64,000 nucleotides of DNA from the NCBI GenBank assembly GCA_022826195.1, contig JAJDVI010000058.1, forward strand, positions 62,001 through 126,000. The letters are read 5' to 3'. The stretch comes from Acidobacteriota bacterium (GTDB lineage: Bacteria > Acidobacteriota > Vicinamibacteria > Marinacidobacterales > Marinacidobacteraceae). This document shows, piece by piece, positions 1-9,897 of this stretch. Each line of letters starts with the position of its first letter. Position 1 is the first letter of the stretch. Under the pieces are notes generated by a model. It worked only from the letters and a program-made list of their open reading frames with translations. It was not told the origin of the DNA and made no database searches. Both the position numbers and the translations under genes were made by a program.

Positions 1-197
1 ACCCGGGCGTCGCGCTTGATGTTCCTGTCCTTGACCCGCCCGGCCGCCGAGTTGACCACGATGAGATCGCCGTCGGTCTCCGCCCAGACCGGGGACACCT
101 GGGGACTGCCGTCCGCCATCAGGGTGGCCAGGTGGACGTAGCAGCGGGTCGCCAGAAACTCCCGGACCTCGGGAGAGAGGGTGCTGGTTCGGGGCAT
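1..197 (-). CDS. PPOX-class pyridoxamine 5'-phosphate oxidase family protein (3' end outside window)
   Basis: Reverse-strand translation MPRTSTLSPEVREFLATRCYVHLATLMADGSPQVSPVWAETDGDLIVVNSAAGRVKDRNIKRDARV; typical flavin/F420 split-barrel N-terminus; runs off the window edge. Confidence 0.75.
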   Translation of the reverse strand, partial: MPRTSTLSPEVREFLATRCYVHLATLMADGSPQVSPVWAETDGDLIVVNSAAGRVKDRNIKRDAR

Positions 198-216
198 TCC
201 CGGTGTCTCCGGAGGG

Positions 217-1293
217 TCAGTTCGACGCGTCGATCTCGCGCTCGATCTCGGCCGTCAACTGCTCGAACGACACCGCGCCGCCGATGTACCGACCGTTCAC
301 GAACACGGCGGGAGTCCCGGTCTGTCCGAGGGCCAGGGCGGCGTCCAGATCCGTCTGCACCCGCTCATAGCTGCTGCCGGAGTTGAGGCACTGCGCGAAC
401 TCCTCGGTGTCCAGGCCGAGCACCCTGGCGTGCTGTTCCAGGCCGTCGAGCGAGATGTTGTCGTCCGCCCACAGCGCGTCGTGGTACTCCCAGAACTGCC
501 CCTGGTCCTCGGCGCAGACGGACGCTTCGTGCGCCTTCTGAGCCATCGGGTGCATGTTGCGCAGCGGGAAGTGCCGGAACACCAGGCGGACCTGGCTGGC
601 AAGGGCCTCGTCCTCCCGGAGCCGGTTGATCGACGCGTCGAAACGCCGGCAGAAGGGACACTCGAAGCAGGAGAAGACCACGAGCTCCACCGGAGCGCTG
701 TCCGGGCCGAGCGTAGCGTGACCCTCGGTTTCGATGGCGACCCGATAGGCGGGGACCGTCAGGTCCCAGTCGGCCTCGCGCAGCAGGCGGTTGCCCTCGA
801 GCTCGATGTTCCGCGCCATCTTCTGGTTGGCGATCTGCCGGCGAAGGTCGGTCGCGATGTCCTCGAGCGGGCGCCCGATCTGCTGGCGGTTCTGGTCGTA
901 GACGTACTGCAGTTCCTCGTCACTGACTTCCGGAAGGCCGATCTCCTGCGTGTAGTACTGGTTCAGGGTCATCCCTTTCTCGGCGGCGGCGGCAAGCATC
1001 ACCTGTTCGCGAGCCGCCCGCACCGCGCCCTGCTCGAGCAGGCTGTGGGTCTCGGTGTAGTAGTCGCTGCGCAACTGGGCGAGCTGGGATATGTCCCGGT
1101 CTCCCAGATCGTCGAGCGTGATCTCCTCGCCGTTCAGGACCCCGAGCACCTCCGAGTCCACTGTGTCGGGGAGCAGCGAGTCGGAGCCGGAAGCCTGGCC
1201 GCCGGAGCCGGCCACGGCCCCGCCGCAACTCGTAAGGGCAAGCAGCGCGGCGCCGGCAAGACACGGCGCCACCTTGACGAAGAACGTGCGCAT
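217..1293 (-). CDS. DsbA-like thiol-disulfide oxidoreductase lipoprotein with N-terminal helical (SurA-N-like) region
   Basis: ORF 217..1329; start taken at MRTFFVKVAPCLAGAALLALTSCGG (lipobox LTSC); CFECPFCRRF CxxC active site; C-terminal TGTPAVFVNGRYIGGA. Confidence 0.85.
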   Translation of the reverse strand: MRTFFVKVAPCLAGAALLALTSCGGAVAGSGGQASGSDSLLPDTVDSEVLGVLNGEEITLDDLGDRDISQLAQLRSDYYTETHSLLEQGAVRAAREQVMLAAAAEKGMTLNQYYTQEIGLPEVSDEELQYVYDQNRQQIGRPLEDIATDLRRQIANQKMARNIELEGNRLLREADWDLTVPAYRVAIETEGHATLGPDSAPVELVVFSCFECPFCRRFDASINRLREDEALASQVRLVFRHFPLRNMHPMAQKAHEASVCAEDQGQFWEYHDALWADDNISLDGLEQHARVLGLDTEEFAQCLNSGSSYERVQTDLDAALALGQTGTPAVFVNGRYIGGAVSFEQLTAEIEREIDASN

Positions 1294-1353
1294 CGGAGAT
1301 ACCTCGTGATCGGGCGAAGGGTCGGACATCCGCCGCGCTGGCGCCGGACCGCT

Positions 1354-1833
1354 CTACTGCGATTCGCCCGAGCGGGTAAGGATACTTCGCCCCGCCGGGC
1401 TCTCCACGAGGAGCGTGTAAGGCCCGTCGTTCAGGAGCGAGACCTCCATCATCGCGCCGAAGCGGCCGGTGCCCACCGGAACCCCGAGTTCCCGCAGCCG
1501 GGCGCAGAAGTCCTCGTAGAGCGCTTCGGCCTCGGGTCCCGGGGCGGCGCGGGTGAAGGACGGACGCCTTCCCTTGCGGCAGTTCCCGAGCAGGGTGAAC
1601 TGCGACACCGCGAGGACTTCCCCGCCGGTCTCGAGCACGCTCCGCTCCGGCTCCCCTTCGGGGGCCCGGAACATCCGCAGCCCGGCGATCTTCTTCGCGA
1701 GCCAGGCGGCGTCCTCCGCGGTGTCCGTGACGGAGACCCCGAGCAGCACCAGCAGCCCCGTCCCGATTTCGGAAACGAGTTCGCCGTCCACCGAGACCGA
1801 TGCGCGGCAGACCCGCTGGACGGCGGCGATCAT
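1354..1833 (-). CDS. dtd: D-aminoacyl-tRNA deacylase
   Basis: MIAAVQRVCRASVSVDGELVSEIGTGLLVLLGV...AVSQFTLLGNCRKGRRPSF; hallmark SQFTL motif. Confidence 0.95.
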   Translation of the reverse strand: MIAAVQRVCRASVSVDGELVSEIGTGLLVLLGVSVTDTAEDAAWLAKKIAGLRMFRAPEGEPERSVLETGGEVLAVSQFTLLGNCRKGRRPSFTRAAPGPEAEALYEDFCARLRELGVPVGTGRFGAMMEVSLLNDGPYTLLVESPAGRSILTRSGESQ

Positions 1834-3575
1834 CCCGGGATGCCCCGGGGCGGGCCGTCCCCCGTTCCCGGTGCGATGCCGTAGGCGCGGAGCAGGTCGG
1901 AGACCGTGACGACCGCCTCGAGCTGATGGAGGTCCACCCGGCTCACCACGGGCAGGGTGTCCATGCGGAGGCGGCCCATGGTGGCCAGGACGTGGTCGAT
2001 GGGCTGGTCGGCGTGCGCGTGCGGGAACTTCCGGCCGCGTACCAGGTCCCCGAGACGCTCCTGGTCCTGTCCCCAGGCATGGAACCGCTCCAGCTCGGCG
2101 AGCGTGATCAGCCCGGAGATCCGGTTGCCCTCCGCCACCGGCCAGGCCCGCTTGCCGCTGAGCGCCACCCGCTCGATGGCGTCCTCCACGGTGAGGCTCG
2201 GCGAGAGCAGCTCGCGCGGCGGGCGCATCGCCGCGCGGACCACGGGGTGCGGGTCCTCGTCCTCCGTCGAGGGAAGCTGGATCCCGTCCTGCGCCGCGAG
2301 CGCCTCGTACACGGACACCCGCTGGAGCCGCCGGGAGACGAAGAACGAGGTCAGGTTGGCGATCATCATCGGCACGATGACGGCGTAGCTCTGGGTGATC
2401 TCGAAGATCATGAACACCGACGCCATCGGCACCCGGAGGATCCCGGCGAAGGCCGCGCCCATCCCGACCAGCGAGTACGCCCCCGGGCCGGAGGCGAAGT
2501 CGAACCAGGTGTTGGCCAGACTGCCGACGACGCCCCCCAGCATGGCGCCGAGAAAGATGCTGGGGCCGAAGATCCCGCCCGCGTTCCCGGAGGCGTAGGC
2601 GAAGACCACCAGCGCCAGGTGGAGCGCCAGGAGGACCGCCATGGTTCCCATGGGCAGTTCACCGGCGAGCGCCTGGCCGACCGGGCCGTAGCCGACCTCG
2701 AAGAACCCGGGGAGCAGCACCCAGGCGGCGGCCACCGCGAGACCGCCGAAGGCCGGCTGGAACCAGCGGGTCGAGACCGGCAGCCGCCGGAACGCGGCGC
2801 GCAGCCAGAGAAGCGCGCGCACGAAGCCCACCGACATCAGCCCGCCGAGCACGCCGAGCACGGCGTAAATGAGCAGTTCCCAGGGCGACCCGAGTTCGTA
2901 GGCGGGGACCGAGAACAGCGGCTCGTCGCCGAGCGAGAGGCGGAGCACCAGCCAGCTCGCGACGGCGCTCAGGACGACGGAGCCGAGCACCCGGGCGTGC
3001 AGGTTGCCGACGATCTCCTCGAGCGAGAACAGGATCGCGGCGATCGGGGTGTTGAAGGCGGCCGCGATCGCCGCCGCGGTCCCGACGGGTACCAACTGCC
3101 GGCGCTGCTCGGTATCCAGGTGCAGCGCCTCTCCCACCGAAGAGGCGATCCCCGCGCCGATCTGCGCGGAGGGCCCCTCGCGTCCCAGCGGGATGCCGCT
3201 CCCCAGGGTGAGCACGCCGCAGAGGTACTTTCCGAAGGGCACCCGGAACGGAATCCGGCCGTCCTTCGCGACCAGCGCGGCCTTGGTCTGCGGAATGCCG
3301 CTGCCCCGCGCCCCCTCGAACCAGCGGTGCATCAGGAATCCGGCCGCCAGGGCCCCGAGTACGGGGGCGGCGAATCGGGCCGCGCCGAGCGCCGGGCCGT
3401 GGACCACGATGTCGGCGAGCCACTCGGTCACCACGATGAAGGACACGATGACCCCGCCCACCAGCGCCCCGATCCCGAGGTTGAGACCGGTGAAGAATCC
3501 CGAGCGGCGCAGGAACTCCCGCGAGGACGCCGCTTCGACGATTCGGGAGAGGGTGCGGGTGCGGAACCGGCTCAC
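1830..3575 (-). CDS. ClC-family chloride channel/antiporter with C-terminal CBS pair
   Basis: GSGIPQTKAAL, GREGPSAQIGAG, FNTPIAAILFSLEE motifs; C-terminal CBS-like region; GTG start; 4-nt overlaps with dtd and with the upstream symporter. Confidence 0.93.
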   Translation of the reverse strand: MSRFRTRTLSRIVEAASSREFLRRSGFFTGLNLGIGALVGGVIVSFIVVTEWLADIVVHGPALGAARFAAPVLGALAAGFLMHRWFEGARGSGIPQTKAALVAKDGRIPFRVPFGKYLCGVLTLGSGIPLGREGPSAQIGAGIASSVGEALHLDTEQRRQLVPVGTAAAIAAAFNTPIAAILFSLEEIVGNLHARVLGSVVLSAVASWLVLRLSLGDEPLFSVPAYELGSPWELLIYAVLGVLGGLMSVGFVRALLWLRAAFRRLPVSTRWFQPAFGGLAVAAAWVLLPGFFEVGYGPVGQALAGELPMGTMAVLLALHLALVVFAYASGNAGGIFGPSIFLGAMLGGVVGSLANTWFDFASGPGAYSLVGMGAAFAGILRVPMASVFMIFEITQSYAVIVPMMIANLTSFFVSRRLQRVSVYEALAAQDGIQLPSTEDEDPHPVVRAAMRPPRELLSPSLTVEDAIERVALSGKRAWPVAEGNRISGLITLAELERFHAWGQDQERLGDLVRGRKFPHAHADQPIDHVLATMGRLRMDTLPVVSRVDLHQLEAVVTVSDLLRAYGIAPGTGDGPPRGIPG

Positions 3576-5290
3576 GGCGTTCCTTCCTCCCCCCGCGTGT
3601 GGGCCGAGCTCCCGAGCAGCAGACCGACGCCCACGGTGACCGCCGTCCCGATCAGGTTGTAGTAGAGATAGGAAACACCCTCGATGCCGAGCGCCCGGGG
3701 GACCAGGTCCGCGGCCCAGACGGCGGCGACGCCGCAGAGCACCGCGGGGAAGGCCCGGCGGGCGCCCCGGTTCGGGAAGACGGCAGCGAGAACGAACGCC
3801 CCCAGGATGGGGCCGTAGAAGAAGGAACCGACCCGGTTCACCGCTTCCACCGCGGACCCGAGCCGCCCCATGTACAGGGCGGCCCCGGTGGCGACCGTGC
3901 CCCAGAAGAGGATCCCGATCCGCCCGGCGATCAGGTCATGCCGGTCGGACGTGGGACCGCGAACGAAGCGGTTCCGGAAACGCCGGTAGAAGTCCACCAC
4001 GCTGGCGGTCGAGAGCGCCGAAAGTTCCGACTCCACGGTGGACATCGCCGCGGCGAGCACCGCGATGAGGATCAGGCCGACGATCCCGGGGGGGAGCTGC
4101 GTGAACACGAAGGTCGGGAACACGTGGTTCGTGTCGCTCCAGGGTTCGCCCTTGACCTCGGCCGCGGTGCGCACCGCCTCGGCGCGCGTCTCCTGAAACG
4201 CCAGGTCCGCCGCCACGTAGCGCTCCTTCAGCGCCGCCTCGGAGGAGACCCCGTCCGCCTCCGCGTAGTCGAGGGCAGCGGTGCGGCGCTCGGCGAAGGC
4301 GGTCTCGTAGCGGGCCTCCATGGCCGCCATCGCCTCTGGCTCGGCGGCGCGCGTCTCGGCGAGCGTCACCGGATCGAAGAGCACGGGCGGCCTCTCGAAC
4401 TGGTAGAAGACGAAGAGGAGCGCCCCGGTCAGCAGGATCACGAACTGCACCGGCAGCTTGGCGAAGGCGTTGAAGATCAGCGAGAGGCGGCTCTCCCGGA
4501 GCGAACGTCCGGTGAGGTAGCGCTGGACCTGGCTCTGGTCGCAGCCGAAGTAGGAGAGCATCAGGAAGAGCCCGCCGAGGAGCCCCGTCCAGACCGTGTA
4601 GGTCTGGCGCGGGTCGGTGTCGAAGGACAGGGTCTCCAGGCGGCCCGTGGAACCGGCGAGCCGGAGCGCCTCCCCGAGGCCTATCTCGTCGGGCAGCCCC
4701 CAGATGACCGAACCGAGGCAGAACAGGATGCCGAGCAGGATGATCAGCATCTGCCAGGTCTCGACCCACATCACGGCGCGCATGCCCCCGAGCGCGGTGT
4801 AGATCGTGGCGAAGCCGCCGATGAGGAGAATCGTGAGCGTCGCGTCGAGCGAGAAGACCACCGAGAGGACGACCGACGGCGCGTAGATCACCACCGCCCC
4901 GGAGAGCGCCCTCCCGAAGAGGAAGAGCAGGCTGGTGAGGGACCGGGTGTGCGGGCCGCAGCGCTGCTCCAGGTACTCGTAGGCGGTGAAGACGCGCGCC
5001 CGGTAGAACAGCGGCACCAGGGTGACGCACAGGATCACCATGGCGATGGGCAGGCCGAAGTAGATCTGGATGAACCCCATCCCGTCCACGTAGGCCTGGC
5101 CGGTCGTGCCCACCAGCGTGATGGCGCTCGCCTGGGTGGCCATCACCGAGAGGCCCATCGCGTACCAGGGCATCGAGCGGCGCGCCAGGAAGTAGTCCTC
5201 GAGGCCCCGGTTCCCCCGCCCCGTCCAGTAGCCGACGGTGATGATCAGCCCGAAGTAGGCCGCGACGACGATCCAGTCGAGGAGTTGCAA
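3572..5290 (-). CDS. Sodium:solute symporter (SSS family)
   Basis: MQLLDWIVVAAYFGLIITVGYWTGR...DYFLARRSMPWYAMGLSVMATQASAITLVGTTGQAYVDGMGFIQIY; TTG start. Confidence 0.93.
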   Translation of the reverse strand: MQLLDWIVVAAYFGLIITVGYWTGRGNRGLEDYFLARRSMPWYAMGLSVMATQASAITLVGTTGQAYVDGMGFIQIYFGLPIAMVILCVTLVPLFYRARVFTAYEYLEQRCGPHTRSLTSLLFLFGRALSGAVVIYAPSVVLSVVFSLDATLTILLIGGFATIYTALGGMRAVMWVETWQMLIILLGILFCLGSVIWGLPDEIGLGEALRLAGSTGRLETLSFDTDPRQTYTVWTGLLGGLFLMLSYFGCDQSQVQRYLTGRSLRESRLSLIFNAFAKLPVQFVILLTGALLFVFYQFERPPVLFDPVTLAETRAAEPEAMAAMEARYETAFAERRTAALDYAEADGVSSEAALKERYVAADLAFQETRAEAVRTAAEVKGEPWSDTNHVFPTFVFTQLPPGIVGLILIAVLAAAMSTVESELSALSTASVVDFYRRFRNRFVRGPTSDRHDLIAGRIGILFWGTVATGAALYMGRLGSAVEAVNRVGSFFYGPILGAFVLAAVFPNRGARRAFPAVLCGVAAVWAADLVPRALGIEGVSYLYYNLIGTAVTVGVGLLLGSSAHTRGEEGTP

Positions 5291-5303
5291 GGACGGGCCT
5301 TCC

Positions 5304-5441
5304 CTAGGGCGCGAAGATCCGCGAGAACACGAAGAGCAGGACGTAGACGGAAAAAGCCGTCAGCAGGACCGCCGCGTAGAGCCGCCGCCAGGAGCGGAAG
5401 AACCCCCGCGGGGAAGGGGGTTGGTCAGAAGACGTTTCCAT
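5304..5441 (-). CDS. Small single-helix membrane protein directly upstream of the SSS symporter (45 aa)
   Basis: METSSDQPPSPRGFFRSWRRLYAAVLLTAFSVYVLLFVFSRIFAP; ATG at 5439-5441 with a GGAG upstream; 13 nt from the symporter start; same frame as the end of the long ORF 5304..6764. Confidence 0.6.
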   Translation of the reverse strand: METSSDQPPSPRGFFRSWRRLYAAVLLTAFSVYVLLFVFSRIFAP

Positions 5442-5564
5442 CGGTGCTCCGGGTTGACTCCCGGCGAGCGCACTAGACTCACGAGCCGGGCCAGGCGCCT
5501 TGGCGCCGCGCCGGGAGATTCTAGGAGGCGGGGCCTCCTTCTCCCACGCAAAGGGAGCGCAGTG

Positions 5565-8315
5565 ATGACCACTCCACGAAGAATGCGGCGGGGCGCACCT
5601 CTGACTCTCGCCCTGACAATGGCGGCAATCGCCGTCGCGGCGGCGGCGCCGGCCCAGCTCCGGCCCCTCGCCGAGGACCGGGGCGCCACCGGGCTCGGGC
5701 TCGCGCTCCGCAAGATCGGGAGCGGCGTTTCGGTGCTTACCGTCACGGCGCACCCGGACGACGAGAACAACGCGCTGCACGCCCTCCTCAGCCGCGGCCT
5801 GGGCGCCCGGGTCTCGCTGCTGACGCTGACGCGCGGCGGCGGCGGACAGAACGAGATCGGACCCGAACTCTTCGACGGCCTGCGCATCCTGCGGACCGAG
5901 GAACTCCGTACGTCCCACCAGCTCGACGCGGTGGAGCAGTACTTCGGGATGGTGTCCGACTTCGGATACTCGTTCAGCGTGGAAGAGACCCTCGATAAGT
6001 GGGACCGGGAGAAGACGCTCGGCGAGGTGGTGCGGGCAATCCGGACGCTCCGGCCCGACGTGGTGCTCACCCTGCCCCCTTCCGGGACCGGCGGCGGCCA
6101 GCATCACCAGGCGACGGGACGGCTCACGCACGAGGCCTTCGACGCCGCCGGCGATCCGGATCGCTTCCCGGAGCATGCCGAGCTCGGCCTCCTGCCCTGG
6201 CGGCCGGTGCGCCTGCTGGTCGGCGGCGTGGGCGGCGGCCCGGCTTCCGGTGATGCCCGGACCGTGCGGCTGGATACGGCTGTCTGGGACCCGCTCCTCG
6301 GCCGCACGTATGCCGACCTCGGTGCGGAAGCGCGCTCGGCCCACCGCTGCCAGGGGATGGGCCAGGTGCGCGGTGGGCCCAGCGGGTTTCCTTCGGTCCT
6401 GGCCGAGACCCGCGGCGCGGCGGACGGAACGGCGCTCGGACCGGAGGGGACGGACGGCCTCTTCGCCGGAATTCCGACCGGACTCGAGAGGCTCGATGAC
6501 TTCGTGTCCGGCAGCACCGAGGCGGTTGCGGAGACCCTGTCCCGGCTGACCACTCTCCGGGAGGCCGTGGCCGAAGCCGCCGGGGCATTTTCGGCGCTCG
6601 CACCCGCCGACACGCTCCCGGGTCTCCGGAAGGCGCTGACCGCGGCGCGCGGCCTGCGCCAGGGCGCGCTTCCCGACGGGCTGACCTCCGGCAGCCGGAC
6701 CGAGCTCGAGCACCGGATGGCGCTCCGGGAGGCCCAGATCCAGGAGGCGATCGCGCTCGCGCACGGACTCGTGGTGGACGCGGTGGCGGACACCGGAACG
6801 GCCGTTCCGGGCGGGCGGTTCGGCGCCCAGGTCTCCGTCCTCGGCGGACCGGCCGCGGCAGCGATCACCGGAATCGGAATCGAGGTTCCGGATGGCTGGC
6901 AGGTGCGCCAGCTGACCGCGGCGGCGGACGCGAGTCCGCGTCCCGGGCCACGACGGCGCCCCCTGCCACCTCCGATCGGCGCCGGCGACCTGCCTCTCGA
7001 GACGAGCTCCAGCCGCCCGCTGCGCGCGGAGTTCGGGGTCTCGGTGGCGGAGAACGCCGCCCTCAGCCGCCAGCCCTGGATCGACGACCCCGCTGCAGAC
7101 CGCTTCGACCCGCTGTCCGCGGAGTTGTTCGGCCTGGCGGCCCGGCCGCCCCAGGTCGTCGCGCGCGTTGCCTTCGAGTCCGCCGGCGTGCCCGTCGAGA
7201 TCTCGACCCCGGTCGAGTACCGCTACGAGGGGCCCTGGGTGGGGACGGAGAAACAGAAGGAAGTCTCGGTTCTCCCGCTCGCCTCGGTGGCCGTTTCACC
7301 CGAGATCGTCGTCTTTCCCCGCGGGCAGAACCCCCGCCGGCTCAGCGTCTCGGTCGTCTACCGCGGCGGCGGAGCGGCGGAGTTCCACGCCGCGCTTCAG
7401 GCCCCCGCGGGGTGGACCGTCGCCCCGGAGAGCGTTCCGGTCGCCTTTACCGGCCCCGGTGAGACCCGCGTCGAATTCGAGGTGAGCGCTCCGGCCGGAG
7501 CGGCGGACGGCGGCTACCGGCTCGCCGCTTCGGCGCGGCCCGCGGCGGGCGGCGACCCCTTCACCGAGACCGTCCAGAAGATCGCCTACCACCACATCGA
7601 GACGCGCTACCTGTTCCGCCCGGCGGAAGCCGCGGCCCGGGTGCTGGACGCCACCGTCGCCCCGGTCCACGTCGGCTACGTCGAGGGGGTCGGAGACGAA
7701 GTCGCCGAGGCCATCGCGCAACTCGGGGTACCCCTGACCTTCCTCGACGAAGCGGCGCTCGCCGAGGGCGACCTCTCGGTGTTCGACACCATCGTCCTCG
7801 GGGTGCGCGCCTATCTGGCCCGCCCCGATCTCCGGACGCACAACCAGCGCCTGCTCGACTACGTGGCCGGCGGAGGGACGCTCCTCGTCCAGTACAACAA
7901 GTTCGAGTTCAACGCCGGACCGTGGGGGCCGTATCCGATCTCGGTCGGACGGGGCCGGGTCACCGACGAAAACGCCCCGCTGCGGGTGCTGATTCCCGAT
8001 CATCCGGCCTTCACCGGGCCGAACCGGATCGGCGACTCCGACTGGGCCGGCTGGGTGCAGGAGCGCGGGCTCTACTTCCTCGCCCCGGACGGGGACCCCG
8101 CCTACCGGGACCTCCTCGCCTCCGAGGACCCCTTCGAATACAACGCCGGGGAGAAGCGCGGCATCCTGGTGGAGGCCCGCCACGGCGAGGGCCGCTGGCT
8201 CTACCTCGGCCTCGGGCTCTGGCGGCAGCTTCCCGCCGGCACCCCGGGCGCCTACCGGCTGCTCGCGAACCTGCTGAGTCTCGGGCACCAGCCAACCGGC
8301 ACGGACCAGCAATAG
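5565..8315 (+). CDS. Secreted PIG-L family deacetylase (LmbE-like) with long C-terminal region
   Basis: Start MTTPRRMRRGAPLTLALTMAAIAVAAAAPAQ; VTAHPDDENNALHALLSRGLGARVSLLTLTRGGGGQNEIG motif. Confidence 0.9.
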   Translation: MTTPRRMRRGAPLTLALTMAAIAVAAAAPAQLRPLAEDRGATGLGLALRKIGSGVSVLTVTAHPDDENNALHALLSRGLGARVSLLTLTRGGGGQNEIGPELFDGLRILRTEELRTSHQLDAVEQYFGMVSDFGYSFSVEETLDKWDREKTLGEVVRAIRTLRPDVVLTLPPSGTGGGQHHQATGRLTHEAFDAAGDPDRFPEHAELGLLPWRPVRLLVGGVGGGPASGDARTVRLDTAVWDPLLGRTYADLGAEARSAHRCQGMGQVRGGPSGFPSVLAETRGAADGTALGPEGTDGLFAGIPTGLERLDDFVSGSTEAVAETLSRLTTLREAVAEAAGAFSALAPADTLPGLRKALTAARGLRQGALPDGLTSGSRTELEHRMALREAQIQEAIALAHGLVVDAVADTGTAVPGGRFGAQVSVLGGPAAAAITGIGIEVPDGWQVRQLTAAADASPRPGPRRRPLPPPIGAGDLPLETSSSRPLRAEFGVSVAENAALSRQPWIDDPAADRFDPLSAELFGLAARPPQVVARVAFESAGVPVEISTPVEYRYEGPWVGTEKQKEVSVLPLASVAVSPEIVVFPRGQNPRRLSVSVVYRGGGAAEFHAALQAPAGWTVAPESVPVAFTGPGETRVEFEVSAPAGAADGGYRLAASARPAAGGDPFTETVQKIAYHHIETRYLFRPAEAAARVLDATVAPVHVGYVEGVGDEVAEAIAQLGVPLTFLDEAALAEGDLSVFDTIVLGVRAYLARPDLRTHNQRLLDYVAGGGTLLVQYNKFEFNAGPWGPYPISVGRGRVTDENAPLRVLIPDHPAFTGPNRIGDSDWAGWVQERGLYFLAPDGDPAYRDLLASEDPFEYNAGEKRGILVEARHGEGRWLYLGLGLWRQLPAGTPGAYRLLANLLSLGHQPTGTDQQ

Positions 8316-8432
8316 CGGCGGGGGGCGCGTCCGGGACCGCCCGCGAGGCGTCGCGGGCCGAATGACGTACGCTCTCGCGCCCCCGGCCGGCGGTAGCGGC
8401 CGGCCCGGTATCGAATTCCGACGGGACAACCC

Positions 8433-9878
8433 ATGAAGCGCGAGCGGATCGGACTCGTCCTCGGGCTGGCCCTGCTGGCCGGCATCGCCGTCGTCCCGAT
8501 CCCCGGCATCCCCGACGAGGCGCGCCGGATGCTGGCGGTGGCCGCGATCATGGCCACCTGGTGGGTGACCGAGGCGGCGCCGCTGGCGGTGACCTCGCTG
8601 TTGCCGCTCGTGCTCCTCCCGGCGTTCGGGATCACGAACGCGGCGGGGGCGGCGGCCCCCTACGCGAACCACCTCGTGTACCTTTTCCTCGGCGGGTTCA
8701 TGATCGCCCAGGCGATGCAGCGCTGGAACCTGCACCGGCGGATCGCGCTCCGGACGGTGCTGGCGATGGGCAGCTCGCCCCCCCGGCTGGTGCTCGGCTT
8801 CATGGCGGCGTCCGCGTTGTTGTCGATGTGGGTCTCCAACACGGCCACCACCGCGATGATGATGCCGATCGGGGTCGCGGTGATCGCGGAGATCTCGAGC
8901 GCGGTCCACGGGCCGCAGCGGCCCGCCCCCGGGGACTTCCCGTTCGCGGTCTGCCTGATGCTCGGCTGCGCCTACGGGGCGTCCATCGGTGGGTTCTCGA
9001 CCCTCATCGGGACGCCGCCCAACGTCTTCCTCGCCGGTTTCCTGAGCGAACAACTGGACATCCGGATCACCTTCGTGCGCTGGCTCGCCTTCGCGATGCC
9101 GCTGACGGTCCTCTTTCTCCCCCTGACCTGGCTCTGGCTCACCCGGGTGGCGTTTCCGATCCGCATCAAGGACATTCCCGGCGGCCGGGAGCCGGTCCGC
9201 GCCGCCTACCTGGCGCTCGGTCCGCTCTCGATCCCGGAGAAGCGCCTCGCGATCCTGTTCGGAGGCACCGCCCTGGCCTGGATGTTCCGCCCGGTCTGGA
9301 CCGGATTCCTGCCGACCGGCGGGCTCATCACCGATTCCACCATCGCCATGGCGGCAACGGTCCTCGCCTTCCTCGTCCCGGCCGGAAACGGCTCCGGGGA
9401 TCGGATTCTCAACTGGGAGTGGGGCGTGAAGATCCCCTGGGATGTCCTGATCCTGATCGGCGGCGGTTTCTCGCTCGCGAACGGTCTGGAGGTGAGCGGG
9501 CTCTCCCAGGTCCTGGGCGACCGCCTCGCCGGCGCCTCGGCGCTGCCGTTCCCGCTCTTCGTGATCATGGTGGTGGTCTTCATCATCCTGCTCACCGAGC
9601 TCGCCTCCAACCTGGCCTCGACCGCCATGATGGTCCCCATCCTCGCCGCGGTCGCGACGGGCGCCGGAATCCCGCCGCTGATGCTGCTGCTGCCGGTGAC
9701 GGTCGCGGCCTCCTGCGCGTTCATGCTGCCGGCGGCCACCCCGCCGAACGCCATCGTCTTCGGAACCGGACACTTCACGATCCCCCAGATGGTGCGCGCC
9801 GGCATCGGGGTGAACATCATCGGCGCGGTCCTCACCTGTCTGTTCGCGGTCTTCTGGGTCCCGGTGGTGTTCGGGTGA
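8433..9878 (+). CDS. DASS/SLC13 family sodium:anion symporter
   Basis: 481-aa polytopic protein; SNTATTAMMMPIG, GGFSTLIGTPPNVF, AASCAFMLPAATPPNAIVFGTGHF. Confidence 0.92.
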   Translation: MKRERIGLVLGLALLAGIAVVPIPGIPDEARRMLAVAAIMATWWVTEAAPLAVTSLLPLVLLPAFGITNAAGAAAPYANHLVYLFLGGFMIAQAMQRWNLHRRIALRTVLAMGSSPPRLVLGFMAASALLSMWVSNTATTAMMMPIGVAVIAEISSAVHGPQRPAPGDFPFAVCLMLGCAYGASIGGFSTLIGTPPNVFLAGFLSEQLDIRITFVRWLAFAMPLTVLFLPLTWLWLTRVAFPIRIKDIPGGREPVRAAYLALGPLSIPEKRLAILFGGTALAWMFRPVWTGFLPTGGLITDSTIAMAATVLAFLVPAGNGSGDRILNWEWGVKIPWDVLILIGGGFSLANGLEVSGLSQVLGDRLAGASALPFPLFVIMVVVFIILLTELASNLASTAMMVPILAAVATGAGIPPLMLLLPVTVAASCAFMLPAATPPNAIVFGTGHFTIPQMVRAGIGVNIIGAVLTCLFAVFWVPVVFG

Positions 9879-9897
9879 TCATTAGCATTCCGATGCC

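Noticed and set aside
5304-6764. 486-aa minus-strand ORF
   Set aside because: Only the last 45 codons are plausible coding; the upstream part is antisense to the PIG-L gene
8339-8358. gcccgcga-ggcg-tcgcgggc hairpin after the PIG-L gene
   Set aside because: Could be a terminator but has no T-tract and such GC palindromes are common by chance at this composition
7296-9773. 825-aa minus-strand ORF opposite the PIG-L and DASS genes
   Set aside because: Antisense composition artefact spanning two genes
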